Assembly (NCBI GenBank): GCA_016209015.1 | Contig: JACQWY010000023.1 | Coordinates: 62,001-126,000, forward strand | Origin: Gammaproteobacteria bacterium | Lineage (GTDB): Bacteria; Pseudomonadota; Gammaproteobacteria; Ga0077536 | DNA: 64,000 bases | Direction: 5' to 3' | In this document: positions 52,033 through 61,314 of the stretch, piece after piece | How positions within the stretch are numbered: the first letter of the stretch is position 1 | Layout: each line of letters starts with the position of its first letter | Notes under the pieces: generated by a model | The model's input: the letters and a program-made list of their open reading frames with translations, nothing else | Database searches by the model: none | Told to the model about the DNA's origin: nothing | Position numbers and translations under genes: made by a program

Positions 52033-52323
52033 ATGGATTTCATGAGGACAGCCTTGATCAACGCGATCATCGTCGCGGCGATGCTCGCCGCGGGCGCTGC
52101 GGCGTCCGCGGAGGAGTCGTCCGGTGCCGTGCCCGCGCCAGCGCCCGAACGCGTCGGCTCGAACGAAGCCGCGGCCATCGCGCGCAGCCAGAGCGGTGGT
52201 CGCGTGCTCGACGTGCGCCGCGCGACCGAGGACGGCCGTCCCTGCTATCTCGTCCGTCTGCTGCTCGCGGACGGGCGGGTCCGTATCGTGGTCGTGGATG
52301 CCGAGTCAGGCAAGGCGCGCTGA
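52033..52323 (+). CDS. Small secreted PepSY-domain protein
   Basis: 96 residues. Signal peptide (TALINAIIVAAMLAAGAAASA) and a single PepSY-type domain in residues 43-96 (NEAAAIARSQSGGRVLDVRRATEDG, split as two motifs, then YLVRLLLADGRVRIVVVDAESG). PepSY domains were first seen in M4 peptidase propeptides. It sits 18 bases before a PhoP-like regulator, an arrangement common in gammaproteobacteria, suggesting a periplasmic accessory of the sensor. ATG 52042 is an alternative start. Confidence 0.82.
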   Translation: MDFMRTALINAIIVAAMLAAGAAASAEESSGAVPAPAPERVGSNEAAAIARSQSGGRVLDVRRATEDGRPCYLVRLLLADGRVRIVVVDAESGKAR

Positions 52324-52341
52324 ACGCGGGAGACATCGGAC

Positions 52342-53040
52342 GTGCGAGTGCTGATCATCGAGGACGAAGCGCAGTTGCGCGAACAACTCGCTGCGCGGCT
52401 GCGCGCCGAAGGTTATGCCGTGGACGCCGCGGCCAACGGTCGCGACGGCGCCTATCTCGGCGCGGAATATCCGATCGACGTCGCGGTCGTCGATCTCGGC
52501 CTGCCCGATCAGCCGGGCACCGAGGTGATCAAGGGCTGGCGTGCGCGCGGGCTCAAGTTTCCGATCCTCATCCTCACGGCACGCGGGCGGTGGGAGGACA
52601 AAGTCGCGGGCCTCGAGATCGGTGCCGACGACTATCTCGTCAAACCGTTCCAGAGCGAGGAGCTCGTCGCGCGTCTGCGTGCGCTCGTGCGTCGCGCCGC
52701 GGGGTGGACGGATTCGAAGCTGCGCTGCGGACCGTTCGTGCTGAACACCGCCGCTAAGGAGCTCGCGGTCGACGGTGCGCCGGTCGAGATCACGGCCTTC
52801 GAGTACAAGGTGCTCGAGTACCTCATGCTCCACAGCGGGCGTGTGGTCTCGAAGTCCGAGCTCACGGATCATCTCTACGAGGACGACGCGGATCGCGACA
52901 GCAACGTGCTCGAGGTGATCATCGGTCGCCTGCGGCGCAAGCTCGATCCGGCGCGCATTCTGAACCCGGTCGAGACCGCGCGCGGCCAGGGCTATCGCTT
53001 CCGCTTCGAGCGCTCCGCCTCGCAAGACGGCGCACGCTGA
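52342..53040 (+). CDS. PhoP-like OmpR-family response regulator
   Basis: 232 residues. Receiver: VLIIEDEAQLREQL, phospho-Asp in VAVVDLGLPDQPG near 51, Thr in LTARG, Lys in DYLVKPF. C-terminal winged helix with ITAFEYKVLEYLMLHSGRVVSKSEL (two motifs) and GRLRRKLD, RGQGYRF. Start is GTG 52342. The ESEL/LYEDDADRDSNVLEV region resembles PhoP. Kinase gene follows 46 bases later. Confidence 0.93.
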   Translation: MRVLIIEDEAQLREQLAARLRAEGYAVDAAANGRDGAYLGAEYPIDVAVVDLGLPDQPGTEVIKGWRARGLKFPILILTARGRWEDKVAGLEIGADDYLVKPFQSEELVARLRALVRRAAGWTDSKLRCGPFVLNTAAKELAVDGAPVEITAFEYKVLEYLMLHSGRVVSKSELTDHLYEDDADRDSNVLEVIIGRLRRKLDPARILNPVETARGQGYRFRFERSASQDGAR

Positions 53041-53086
53041 TCCCGCCGCGATCGCGGCCTGCGCACGCCGTACCGAGCCACTCCGC

Positions 53087-54454
53087 ATGCTGCAATCACT
53101 GAGCTCACGCGTCGCGGTGACCGCGGGCGTCGTGCTCTTCGTCTTCCTGGGTTCCGCCGCATGGGTGCTCGACCGCGCGTTCTCCGATGCCGCGTTCACG
53201 GCGGTACGGGAGCGGCTCCAGGGCCGCATGTTCATGATCCTCGGCCTCGCCGAACTCGATTCACCGGCCGGCGAAGTGTTGCCCGCGGATCTCCCGGAAG
53301 CAACGCTGTCGATGACGGAATCGGGCAACTATGCGCAGATCCTCGGCGAGGACGATAAGCCCGTGTGGAAATCGCGCTCGATGCTCGGACTCGAGGTGCC
53401 GCCACCGTCCGAGGCGGCGGTCGGCAAATACGTCTTCGAGGAGTTGCGTGCCTCGACCGGTGAGGCGCTCGCCTGCCTCGGCTACACGATCCTCTGGGAA
53501 GGACGCGGCGCGTCGAAGCCCGCGCCGTACGCAATCCAGGTCTGCGACAACCGCAAGGGTTATCGCGCACAGATCCGCGATTTCCGCAGCCGGCTCTCGC
53601 TCTGGCTCGGCGGCATCGTCGTCGGTCTGCTCGCGCTGCAGACGCTGATCCTGCGCTGGGGCTTGAAGCCGTTGCGGCAGGTCGCGGTCGAAGTGCGCGA
53701 CATCGAGGCCGGCGAGCAGAGCGAGCTCTCGGGAAATTATCCGCAGGAGTTGCAGGCGCTCACGGAGAACCTCAATGCGCTGATCCGTGCGCGAGACGCG
53801 AATCTGCAACGTCAACGCAATGCGCTCGGCGACCTCGCGCATAGCCTCAAGACTCCGCTCGCCGTGATGCGCTCGACGCTCGAAGCCGAACCTGCGTCCT
53901 CGCGCGTGGCCGAATTGCTGCGCGATCCGATCGAGCAGCTCGATGCGACGATCCGCTATCAGCTCCAACGCGCGGCCACCGGCGGCCGGCAGGCGCTCGG
54001 GCCTTCGATCGAAGTCGCGCCCGCAGTGGAACGCATCGCCCGCTCGTTGCGCAAGGTGTACGCAGAGCGCGGCCTCGAGATTGCGGTGAATGTCGTCGCC
54101 GAAGCACGCTTCTTCGGTGACCAGGGTGACCTGATGGAGATCGTCGGCAACCTCGCGGACAATGCGTGCAAGTGGGCGAAGAGCCGTGTCGGGATCGCGG
54201 TGACGATCGAGGTCGCGGGCGGCCAGCGTCGCGCGCCCCTCGTCATCGAAATCAGCGACGATGGCCCGGGCTTTCCGCCGGACCGCGTCGCCGAGGCCCT
54301 CGGCCGCGGCGCGCGTCTCGACGAATCGCGGGAAGGGCACGGCATCGGGCTCGCCGTCGTGCGTGAGATCGTCGAGGACGGATACCAGGGCACACTGAAA
54401 ATCGACTCGGGCGCCGGCGGCACTCGCATCGAGGTCCGGCTCGCGTTCGTGTGA
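53087..54454 (+). CDS. PhoQ-like sensor histidine kinase
   Basis: 455 residues. TM1 near 10-30 ([20 protein letters not shown]), a periplasmic sensor (35-165), TM2 near 170-195, HAMP-like linker, H-box [16 protein letters not shown] with His near 250, ATPase boxes [17 protein letters not shown] and [12 protein letters not shown]. The periplasmic part has acidic residues ([15 protein letters not shown]) but no long acidic patch like E. coli PhoQ, so the signal may differ. Works with the PhoP-like regulator upstream. Confidence 0.92.
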   Translation: MLQSLSSRVAVTAGVVLFVFLGSAAWVLDRAFSDAAFTAVRERLQGRMFMILGLAELDSPAGEVLPADLPEATLSMTESGNYAQILGEDDKPVWKSRSMLGLEVPPPSEAAVGKYVFEELRASTGEALACLGYTILWEGRGASKPAPYAIQVCDNRKGYRAQIRDFRSRLSLWLGGIVVGLLALQTLILRWGLKPLRQVAVEVRDIEAGEQSELSGNYPQELQALTENLNALIRARDANLQRQRNALGDLAHSLKTPLAVMRSTLEAEPASSRVAELLRDPIEQLDATIRYQLQRAATGGRQALGPSIEVAPAVERIARSLRKVYAERGLEIAVNVVAEARFFGDQGDLMEIVGNLADNACKWAKSRVGIAVTIEVAGGQRRAPLVIEISDDGPGFPPDRVAEALGRGARLDESREGHGIGLAVVREIVEDGYQGTLKIDSGAGGTRIEVRLAFV

Positions 54455-54485
54455 GGGGCGCTGGCGACCCGGGGCCGGATTCTGC

Positions 54486-54494
54486 TGCTATAAT
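54486..54494 (+). promoter_or_regulatory. Extended -10 promoter of fabA
   Basis: TGC followed by a perfect TATAAT, 25 bases before the fabA start and just after the kinase stop. No good -35 at 17 bases, which fits an extended -10 type. Confidence 0.6.
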
Positions 54495-54519
54495 CCGCGC
54501 TCTTTCATGGGCGGGACTT

Positions 54520-55074
54520 ATGACTTCTTTCGTGCCGATCAATGCCGAGGCGCCGATCATCGTCTCGGGCCGACGCAAGCATGCCTACGACTACGACGAG
54601 CTCATCGGCTGCGGGCACGGCGGGCTGTTCGGACCCGGCAATGCACAATTGCCGCTGCCGCCCATGCTGATGTTCGATCGCATCCTGAAAATCGACGACG
54701 TCGGCGGCAAGCACAATCGCGGCGAGATCATCGCGGAGCTCGACATCAAGCCCGAGCTCTGGTTCTTCCAATGCCACTTCGAGCGTGATCCGGTAATGCC
54801 GGGTTGTCTCGGGCTGGACGCGATGTGGCAGCTCATCGGGTTCTTTCTCGCCTGGAAGGGCGGGCTCGGCCGCGGCCGGGCGCTCGGCGGTTCGGAGATC
54901 CAGTTCACGGGACAGGTCACGCCCGACCGCCGCAAGGTCACCTATCGCATCGACTTGAAGCGCATCGTGCAGCGCGCGCTCGTGATGGGCCTCGCGGATG
55001 CGACCATGGAAGTGGACGGCGAGCAAATCTATGCGGGCTCGAATCTCCGCGTAGGACTCTTCACGGAAATGTGA
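54520..55074 (+). CDS. fabA: 3-hydroxydecanoyl-ACP dehydratase/isomerase FabA-type
   Basis: 184 residues. The active site stretch reads [19 protein letters not shown], with His near 82 and Asp near 96 as in E. coli Fab[16 protein letters not shown] and LFTEM follow. FabA introduces the cis double bond of unsaturated fatty acids. FabB, often adjacent, is not here. About 15 residues longer at the N-terminus than E. coli FabA ([15 protein letters not shown]). Confidence 0.94.
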   Translation: MTSFVPINAEAPIIVSGRRKHAYDYDELIGCGHGGLFGPGNAQLPLPPMLMFDRILKIDDVGGKHNRGEIIAELDIKPELWFFQCHFERDPVMPGCLGLDAMWQLIGFFLAWKGGLGRGRALGGSEIQFTGQVTPDRRKVTYRIDLKRIVQRALVMGLADATMEVDGEQIYAGSNLRVGLFTEM

Positions 55075-55097
55075 GCGGCGCGCGACGCGCCGCTTTT
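55074..55097 (+). terminator. Intrinsic terminator of fabA
   Basis: GCGGCGCG, CGA loop, CGCGCCGC, then TTTT, starting at the fabA stop. Lies in the convergent gap to hemL. Confidence 0.8.
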
Positions 55098-55117
55098 CCG
55101 ATCCTGTTTGTGCCCGT

Positions 55118-56407
55118 CTACGCGCCGAAGCCCGCGAGTACTTTTCGCGCCGCGCTGAGCGTGCGGTCGATGGCCGTCGCATCGTGCGCGGCCGACACGA
55201 AACCCGCTTCATAGGCCGAAGGCGCAAGGTAGACGCCGGCCTCGATCATGCCGTGGAAGAAGCGCTTGAAGCGCGCGATGTCGCAAGCCGCGACGTCCGC
55301 GTAGCGCGTCACGCGGGCGGCTTCCGTGAAGAAGATGCCGAACATGCCGGTGACGTGATTCACGCACAGCGGCACGCCGCACTCCCGCGCGACACCGAGG
55401 AGACCCTCGGCGAGCGCGCGGGTCGCGGCTTCGAGGCGCTCGTGAAAGCCCGGCTCGGCGACCAGCTCGAGCGTCGCGAGGCCGCAGGCCATGCTGATCG
55501 GGTTGCCCGAGAGCGTACCGGCCTGGTAGATGTTGCCGCTCGGCGCAATGCGATCCATGTGCTGCGCCGGACCTGCGAACGCGCCGACCGGCAGGCCGCC
55601 GCCGATGACTTTTCCGAGCACCGTCAGATCCGGGGTTATGCCGTAGAGACCCTGCGCACTGCAGGGATGGACGCGGAAGCCGGTCATCACCTCGTCGAAG
55701 ATGAGCAGGCTGCCGTGTCCGGCTGTCACTTCGCGCAGGCCTTCGAGGAATCCGGGCTCCGGGGGAATGCAGTTCATGTTGCCCGCGACGGGTTCGACGA
55801 TCACGGCCGCGATTTCATCGCCGACCTCGGCGAAGAGACTGCGCACCTGCTCGATGTCGTTGTAGGCGACGGTGAGGGTCAGCCTGGCGAGGTCGGCGGG
55901 GACGCCCGGGGAGGTCGGGATCCCGAAAGTCAGCGCGCCCGAACCGGCTTTCACGAGCAGCGAATCCGCGTGGCCGTGATAGCAACCCTCGAACTTCACT
56001 ATCTTGTCGCGGCCGGTGATGCCGCGGGCGAGGCGGATCGCACTCATCGCGGCCTCAGTGCCGGAACTCACCATGCGCACGCGCTCGGCGCTCGGAATCA
56101 TCGCGCAGACGCGGCGGGCGAGTTCGGTCTCGATGGCCGTCGGCGTGCCGAAGCCGAGACCCTTCTCGAGCTGCTTGCGGACAGCGGCGAGCACTCTCGG
56201 ATGTGAGTGGCCGACGATCATCGGCCCCCAGCTGCCGACGTAGTCGACGTAGCTGCACCCATCCGCGTCGTAGACGTAAGGACCTTCGCCGCGCTCCATG
56301 AACAGCGGGGTGCCGCCGACGCCGCCGAAAGCGCGCACCGGCGAGTTCACGCCGCCTGGGATGTAATGCTTCGCCTCGGCGAAAAGCTGTTCGGAACGCT
56401 CATGCAT
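55118..56407 (-). CDS. hemL: Glutamate-1-semialdehyde 2,1-aminomutase
   Basis: PLP enzyme making 5-aminolevulinate in the C5 pathway. 429 residues from ATG 56407. [18 protein letters not shown], the segment [48 protein letters not shown] and the PLP Lys in [12 protein letters not shown] are intact. An upstream ATG (56425) would overlap thiE by 26 bases; the chosen start overlaps by 8. Presence shows 5-ALA comes from glutamyl-tRNA, not from glycine plus succinyl-CoA. Confidence 0.96.
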   Translation of the reverse strand: MHERSEQLFAEAKHYIPGGVNSPVRAFGGVGGTPLFMERGEGPYVYDADGCSYVDYVGSWGPMIVGHSHPRVLAAVRKQLEKGLGFGTPTAIETELARRVCAMIPSAERVRMVSSGTEAAMSAIRLARGITGRDKIVKFEGCYHGHADSLLVKAGSGALTFGIPTSPGVPADLARLTLTVAYNDIEQVRSLFAEVGDEIAAVIVEPVAGNMNCIPPEPGFLEGLREVTAGHGSLLIFDEVMTGFRVHPCSAQGLYGITPDLTVLGKVIGGGLPVGAFAGPAQHMDRIAPSGNIYQAGTLSGNPISMACGLATLELVAEPGFHERLEAATRALAEGLLGVARECGVPLCVNHVTGMFGIFFTEAARVTRYADVAACDIARFKRFFHGMIEAGVYLAPSAYEAGFVSAAHDATAIDRTLSAARKVLAGFGA

Positions 56408-57062
56408 GATGGGATTCGGCTCCATGGTCTTCGAAGATGGCGTGGTAGCGGCGTGCTGCCGCGACGATGTCCGTGGCGTCGAAAATCCCGCTGATCACGG
56501 CGAGGAAGTCCGCGCCGGCGGCGCGCAGCGCGCCGCCATTCTCGGGGGTAATTCCCCCTATCGCAACGAGCGGCACCTCGAGCAGCCGGCGCGCTTCCTC
56601 GAGCACGGAAAGCGGGCAGGGTGGAGCGTCGGGCTTCGTCCGGGATGGGAAGAAACTACCGAAGGCTACGTAGCTCGCGCCGGCGGCGGTGGCCTCGAGC
56701 GCACGTTCGACCGAACGGTAGCACGAGACACCGACTATGAAATCCGGCCCCAACTCCGACCTCAGGCCGCGGAAGTCGCCGTCTTCACGTCCCAGATGGA
56801 CGCCGTCCGCCGCAATCGCGCGGGCGAGCGGCAGATCGTCGTTGACGATGAAGCAGGCGCCGAGCTCGCGGGCAACGCGGCATGCGGCGGCGGCTTCGCG
56901 TCGCTGCACGGCGGCTGCGACGTATTTTCGGCGGTATTGGATGACGCGCGCACCGCCCTCGATGGCCTGCGCGACGGCGTCACAGAACTCGGCCGGTGAC
57001 CCTGCGCGGTCGCTCGTGATGGCATACACCCCGCTGGGCGGCAAGCGCCGGGGCTCAGTCAT
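56400..57062 (-). CDS. thiE: Thiamine-phosphate synthase
   Basis: 220 residues, TIM barrel. [11 protein letters not shown] is the diphosphate-binding Q-R-K motif, [25 protein letters not shown] the HMP-PP region, and [12 protein letters not shown] the phosphate loop. Joins HMP-PP and HET-P. Start at ATG 57062 (or 57065), overlapping the thiD stop by 8 bases; its own stop overlaps hemL. Translational coupling thiD-thiE-hemL is likely. Confidence 0.94.
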   Translation of the reverse strand: MTEPRRLPPSGVYAITSDRAGSPAEFCDAVAQAIEGGARVIQYRRKYVAAAVQRREAAAACRVARELGACFIVNDDLPLARAIAADGVHLGREDGDFRGLRSELGPDFIVGVSCYRSVERALEATAAGASYVAFGSFFPSRTKPDAPPCPLSVLEEARRLLEVPLVAIGGITPENGGALRAAGADFLAVISGIFDATDIVAAARRYHAIFEDHGAESHHA

Positions 57063-57855
57063 CATCGCCCTCCGTCTCCTGTGGCCGCCGCCCTGGAATG
57101 CGCTGTGCGCCGCCGACGTCGATCGCGCAGGCCAGCGTGCGCCACGTGTAGGACTGAGCCGCGGACACCGCTTCGTCGAGCGTATGCCCTTTCGCGCAAT
57201 ACGCCGCGATGCTGCTCGCAAGCGTGCATCCCGAACCATGGTAGTGACCGGGCAGTCGGGGCCACTCATAAGCATTCACGAGTTCGCCATCGCGATAGAG
57301 ATAGTTGTGGACGATGCGGGTCGGTTCGTCCGCGCCGGTCAGCAGGACGTGTCGCGCCCCCGCTGAGCACAGACGGCGGGCGACATCGTCGCGTTCCTGC
57401 TCGCCGGTCAGGCGCCGGCCTTCGTTCAAATTCGGCGTGAGCAGCGTGGCGCGCGGCGCGAGGCGCTCGAGGATCGCTGCCGCGACGTCGGCTGCAGCGA
57501 GTTCGCCGCCGGCGCCGGCGGCGAGCACGGGATCGACGATGACGGGTACGTCGGGCGGCAGGCGTTCGAGGACGCGCAGCAGGGGCTCGACTGCAGACGC
57601 TGCGCCGAGGAGGCCGATCTTGCAGGCGTCGAAACGACGGAAATCGTCGATGACCGCATTCGCCTGCGCGGCAATGAACGCGGGGTCGACCGGCGCCAGC
57701 GACCGGACGCCGCGCGTGTTCTGAGCGGTGAGCGTGGTGACGACGCTCGCGGCGTGGCAGCCAAGGGCGAGACAGGCCTCGATGTCGGCCTGGATGCCGG
57801 CGCCACTCGGGTCGTGGCCGCCGATTACCAGCACCAGCGGCGTCGGTTCGTGCAT
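57055..57855 (-). CDS. thiD: Hydroxymethylpyrimidine (phosphate) kinase
   Basis: 266 residues, ribokinase fold. VIGGHDPSGAGIQADI at the start, MVDPVL-like VIVDPVLAAGAGG, LLTPNLNEGRRLTG, and the anion-hole GHYHGSGCTLASSIAAY near 215. Phosphorylates HMP to HMP-PP for ThiE. First gene of the thiD-thiE-hemL set; no TPP riboswitch could be recognised in the 72 bases upstream. Confidence 0.95.
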   Translation of the reverse strand: MHEPTPLVLVIGGHDPSGAGIQADIEACLALGCHAASVVTTLTAQNTRGVRSLAPVDPAFIAAQANAVIDDFRRFDACKIGLLGAASAVEPLLRVLERLPPDVPVIVDPVLAAGAGGELAAADVAAAILERLAPRATLLTPNLNEGRRLTGEQERDDVARRLCSAGARHVLLTGADEPTRIVHNYLYRDGELVNAYEWPRLPGHYHGSGCTLASSIAAYCAKGHTLDEAVSAAQSYTWRTLACAIDVGGAQRIPGRRPQETEGDDD

Positions 57856-57927
57856 TGGCGTTTCCTGGACAGCGGCACTCGGCCGCGGACACTCGATTCT
57901 AACGCAGCGTCCCGGGCCGGGCGCGCC

Positions 57928-58365
57928 TCACCAGAGGGCGGGCTTGAGTATCGCGAGAAAGACGACGGGAAAGAGGATGAATACGGGCAGCTCGTTCAGC
58001 CACCGGTAAAAGACGTGCCCGTATACGTTACGGTCGTCCTTGAAGGTCCGCACCAGGCGGCCGAGGTAGAGGTGGTAGATGCCGAGCAGCACGACGAGCG
58101 CAATCTTGATGTGCAGCCAGTGCATCGCCGCAAATGCGGATGCGCCCAGCAGCCAGATCATCCAGACGCCGATCAGCACCGTGAGCACCGCGCCGATTCC
58201 CATGATGGCGTAGAGCTTGCGCTCCATGACCTTGAAGCGCTCGCTCGCGGCCGCTTCGTTGCCTGTCATTGCGTGATAGACGAACAGGCGGGGCAGGTAG
58301 AACAGCCCCGCGAACCAGGTCACCATGAAAATCACGTGCAGGGCTTTGGCGGACAGGTACAGCAT
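57928..58365 (-). CDS. hemJ: Protoporphyrinogen IX oxidase HemJ
   Basis: 145 residues with four TM helices. KALHVIFMVTWFAGLFYLPRLFVYH holds the essential His of HemJ near residue 10, and LKIALV-like HIKIALVVLLGIYH includes conserved His and Lys. Membrane haem-dependent oxidase of protoporphyrinogen. Its neighbours are thiD and hemL on the same strand, so late and early haem steps are close together. Confidence 0.92.
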   Translation of the reverse strand: MLYLSAKALHVIFMVTWFAGLFYLPRLFVYHAMTGNEAAASERFKVMERKLYAIMGIGAVLTVLIGVWMIWLLGASAFAAMHWLHIKIALVVLLGIYHLYLGRLVRTFKDDRNVYGHVFYRWLNELPVFILFPVVFLAILKPALW

Positions 58366-58407
58366 GCGCGGGCGCTTCCTCTCAGAGCGCGGGAGTTTGC
58401 GGCTCGC

Positions 58408-59037
58408 TCACGAGTGTCCCGGCAGTTGCGGCGGAGTTTCCACCTCGCCGCCGAAGAAGCGGCGGATCCGGGCACCGAGCCTCGCGATGCCGCGCCAGAG
58501 ACGGGGCAGGGCCCAGATTGTCAGAGCCAGCGCCAATGCGAGCAGGACGAGAAAGACCAGCGGATGGCGCAGTGCCGTCCACAGCGCGCCGACGACCACC
58601 ACGTCCTCGCCTAGGGAGGCGGCCCAGTTGGTGAACGGTTCCGGCGAGGTGTTGATCAGGATGCGGCTGCCGGCTTTCGTGATGTGACTCGCCGCAGCCA
58701 GGCCGCCGCCGAGGAGGAACGCGGCGATTTGCAGCGCAGGATCCATGTGGCCGAACGTGGCGGCCGCTAGAATCGCGCCGGCCGGAATACGGATGAAGCT
58801 GTGGATCGCATCCCACGCGGAATCGACGCCCGGTGTCTTGTCCGCGAAGAACTCCACGCAGTACATGATGCCCGCGGCGATGATCACGAGCGGGTCGGTA
58901 AGGACCACGAGGTGCGGCGGCAGTTCGAGGTAGCCCGTGGCGCCGAGTGCGCCCAGCATGAAAAGCACCGCATAGGCGTTGATGCCGCTGGCCCAGGCTG
59001 CCCCTGCAGCAAGCGCTACGGTCGCCGTCATGTCCAT
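58408..59037 (-). CDS. DUF4126 family membrane protein
   Basis: 209 residues, five or six TM helices. GINAYAVLFMLGALGATG and DAIHSFIRIPAGAILAAATFG are family-like; HITKAGSRILINTSPEPFTNWAAS is the most conserved polar stretch, then a long TM near 165-190 and a cytosolic tail. Function unknown. AGGAGG occurs just before two in-frame ATGs (59037 and 59031). It is divergent from argC. Confidence 0.82.
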   Translation of the reverse strand: MDMTATVALAAGAAWASGINAYAVLFMLGALGATGYLELPPHLVVLTDPLVIIAAGIMYCVEFFADKTPGVDSAWDAIHSFIRIPAGAILAAATFGHMDPALQIAAFLLGGGLAAASHITKAGSRILINTSPEPFTNWAASLGEDVVVVGALWTALRHPLVFLVLLALALALTIWALPRLWRGIARLGARIRRFFGGEVETPPQLPGHS

Positions 59038-59077
59038 CGTCCTCCTCCTCGCCGCACACGGCGGCATGCACGAATGC

Positions 59078-59105
59078 AGGATAGCGTATAGGCCGCGCCC
59101 GCCAA
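59078..59105 (-). promoter_or_regulatory. Possible promoter of the DUF4126 gene
   Basis: On the minus strand TTGGCG, 16 bases, TATCCT (4/6 and 4/6), 41 bases before the ATG at 59037. Confidence 0.35.
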
Positions 59106-59127
59106 ACGGCCCCTGAACGCACGCCGA

Positions 59128-59156
59128 TTGACCCCGTTGCAGAACATGCCTACTCT
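59128..59156 (+). promoter_or_regulatory. Possible promoter of argC
   Basis: TTGACC, 17 bases, TACTCT (5/6 and 3/6), 60 bases before the argC ATG. Confidence 0.4.
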
Positions 59157-59215
59157 GGCCCGCCTTCGCGCGGCCTGCGCGGCGCGAAAACCTCGATAAG
59201 TTCGGTGAATTTGCT

Positions 59216-60244
59216 ATGAAACGTATCGGCATCGTCGGCGGTACCGGCTATACGGGCGCCGAGTTGATCAGGCTCGCGTTGACCCATGGAGAATTCGAGG
59301 TTGCGTGCGTCACGTCACGCGGCGATGCTGGAACTCCGGTGACGAAGGTGTGGCCCAGTTTCGCCGGGTTCCTCGATCTCGACTTCACCGAGCCCGATCC
59401 GGGCCGGCTCGCGGAGTGTGACCTCGTGTTCTTCGCGACGCCCAACGGCACCGCCATGACGGCCGCGCCTGAGCTGCTCGCCCGTGGCGTGCGCATCATC
59501 GATCTCTCCGCGGATTTCCGCCTGAAGTCGATTCCGAGCTGGGAGCACTGGTACGGCATGAAGCACGCGAGCCCGGCGCTCGTTGCGGAGGCGGTCTATG
59601 GTCTGCCCGAGTTGAATCGCGAGGCCATCACGGGCGCGCGGCTCGTCGCGAATCCCGGGTGCTACCCGACGGCGACCACGCTCGGCCTGATTCCGCTGCT
59701 CGAGGCCGGCATCGTCGAACCCAGGACCCTCATCGCCGATGCGAAGTCCGGCGTCAGTGGAGCCGGCCGCAAGGCCTCGCTCGCCCATCTCTACGGCGAG
59801 GTTGCCGAGAATTTCCACGCTTATGCCGTGGACGGCCACCGCCACTATCCCGAAATCGTGCAGACTTTGAACGCGGTAAGCGCCGAAGCCACGGACATCA
59901 CGTTCGTGCCGCACCTCCTGCCGATGTTCAGGGGCATCCACGTGACACTCTACGCCAGGCTCCGGGAACGCGTAGCGGATCTGCAGGCGCTCTATGGTGC
60001 CCGTTACGACGGGCATCCGTTCGTGCGGATCGAGGAGGCGAACAGTCACCCTGATACGCGGGCGGTCTACGGCACCAACCTCTGCCGGATCTCTGTGCAC
60101 CAGGTCAACGAGAACCAGCTCGTGGTGCTCTCGGTCATCGACAATCTGACGAAAGGTGCTGCGGGGCAGGCCGTGCAGAACGCGAACCTGATGTTCGGTT
60201 TCCCGGAGACGCAGGGACTCACCGCGCCCCCTATGGCGCCTTGA
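59216..60244 (+). CDS. argC: N-acetyl-gamma-glutamyl-phosphate reductase
   Basis: Third step of arginine synthesis. 342 residues, the type 1 form. [17 protein letters not shown] is the NADP motif, LSADFRLK near 96, the catalytic Cys in [15 protein letters not shown] near 147, and the catalytic His in HRHYPEI near 208. Other arg genes are not in the window. Followed by bactofilin and erpA as in Pseudomonas-like genomes. Confidence 0.97.
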   Translation: MKRIGIVGGTGYTGAELIRLALTHGEFEVACVTSRGDAGTPVTKVWPSFAGFLDLDFTEPDPGRLAECDLVFFATPNGTAMTAAPELLARGVRIIDLSADFRLKSIPSWEHWYGMKHASPALVAEAVYGLPELNREAITGARLVANPGCYPTATTLGLIPLLEAGIVEPRTLIADAKSGVSGAGRKASLAHLYGEVAENFHAYAVDGHRHYPEIVQTLNAVSAEATDITFVPHLLPMFRGIHVTLYARLRERVADLQALYGARYDGHPFVRIEEANSHPDTRAVYGTNLCRISVHQVNENQLVVLSVIDNLTKGAAGQAVQNANLMFGFPETQGLTAPPMAP

Positions 60245-60299
60245 GCGAACCGTCGTCCCGGCTTAACCCACTGGGTCAAAAGTGATAAGGTCCGGCCCG

Positions 60300-60323
60300 G
60301 GTCTCCCGCGACCGCGAGAGACC
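60300..60323 (+). repeat. Hairpin after argC
   Basis: GGTCTCCCGC and GCGAGAGACC form a 10-base stem with one mismatch around GACC in the 200-base argC-bactofilin gap. No U run. The remainder of the gap shows no feature I can support. Confidence 0.4.
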
Positions 60324-60444
60324 GGCAGCCGTCGGTTCCTGGTTCGCGGGTGCGGGCCGCGCGGGACGTCTAGGAGAAGTGACAGCATAGAAGCCGGACG
60401 GGCCAGGCTCGTTTAAAACGTCATCGATTGAGCGGAACATCAGC

Positions 60445-60855
60445 ATGCTAGGCAGAAAGAAGCGCAAGCCGAACAAGATCGACTCTCTGATCGGGCAGCA
60501 CACCCAGATTGCGGGCGACCTCCGTTTCAGCGGCGGGCTGCACGTGGACGGTGCTGTGCGCGGGAACGTGGTGGCGGAATCCGACGAGCGCTCGATGCTC
60601 ACGCTGAGCGAGCGCGGCACCATTGAGGGCGAGGTGAGAGTGCCCTACGTCATCCTCAACGGACTCGTAAAAGGGGACGTCTACGCGAGTGACCACGTCG
60701 AACTCGCCGCAAACGCCCGGGTCGAAGGTGACGTGTACTACAACCTCATCGAAATGGCGATGGGGGCCGAGGTGAACGGGAAGCTGGTGAGGATAGCGGA
60801 ACCGGATCGGGCGCCGCTCGCCTTGAGCCACGCTGCGATCGAACCGGCGCAATAG
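60445..60855 (+). CDS. Bactofilin (polymer-forming cytoskeletal protein)
   Basis: 136 residues. A short basic N-terminal tail ([11 protein letters not shown]), then the bactofilin right-handed beta-helix: [23 protein letters not shown] starts it (given in two parts in homologues), with GAVRGNV, GTIEGEV, GLVKGDV and ARVEGDV as successive turns. Such proteins polymerise without nucleotide and often position M23 peptidases or other wall enzymes. An M23 gene lies 1.6 kb further on. Confidence 0.92.
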   Translation: MLGRKKRKPNKIDSLIGQHTQIAGDLRFSGGLHVDGAVRGNVVAESDERSMLTLSERGTIEGEVRVPYVILNGLVKGDVYASDHVELAANARVEGDVYYNLIEMAMGAEVNGKLVRIAEPDRAPLALSHAAIEPAQ

Positions 60856-60920
60856 TCCACAATCGCAGGCGCGACATTCTGGTCGCTGCGCGTGCATCAA
60901 CTATCGAGAGGCATTCCATC

Positions 60921-61274
60921 ATGGAACAAGTCCAGGCCGAAATCTTCACGCCCCTGATCTTCACCGACGCGGCGGCGGCGAAAGTGAAAGAACTGATCGA
61001 TGAGGAAGGCGACGCCTCGCTGATGCTGCGCGTCTTCGTCTCTGGCGGCGGTTGCTCGGGCTTTCAGTACGGCTTTACGTTCGACGGACAGGAAGGCGAC
61101 GGCGATACCGTAGTCGTCAATCAGGGTGTGAAGCTGCTCATCGATCCGATGAGCGTGCAATATCTGATGGGAGCGGAAATTGACTACACCGAAGGTCTGG
61201 AAGGCGCGCAGTTCGTGATCCGCAATCCAAATGCGACCACGACCTGCGGTTGCGGCTCGTCGTTCTCGGTCTGA
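60921..61274 (+). CDS. erpA: Iron-sulfur cluster insertion protein ErpA
   Basis: 117 residues of the A-type carrier family. Three conserved Cys: one in [12 protein letters not shown] near 42 and two in [10 protein letters not shown] near 109-111. Residues [19 protein letters not shown] are typical. Delivers Fe-S clusters to apoproteins, such as IspG. Located between bactofilin and convergent anmK. Confidence 0.96.
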   Translation: MEQVQAEIFTPLIFTDAAAAKVKELIDEEGDASLMLRVFVSGGGCSGFQYGFTFDGQEGDGDTVVVNQGVKLLIDPMSVQYLMGAEIDYTEGLEGAQFVIRNPNATTTCGCGSSFSV

Positions 61275-61285
61275 ATTTCCGGCGC

Positions 61286-61307
61286 CGGAGCGCCGCACCG
61301 CGCTCCG
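61286..61307. terminator. Hairpin between convergent erpA and anmK
   Basis: CGGAGCGC and GCGCTCCG form a perfect 8-base stem with loop CGCACC in the 40-base gap. A weak ACTACTTTC follows. Probably serves both directions. Confidence 0.5.
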
Positions 61308-61314
61308 ACTACTT

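Noticed and set aside
57856-57927. TPP riboswitch before thiD
   Set aside because: The 72-base gap has no recognisable THI-box CTGAGA and related helices.
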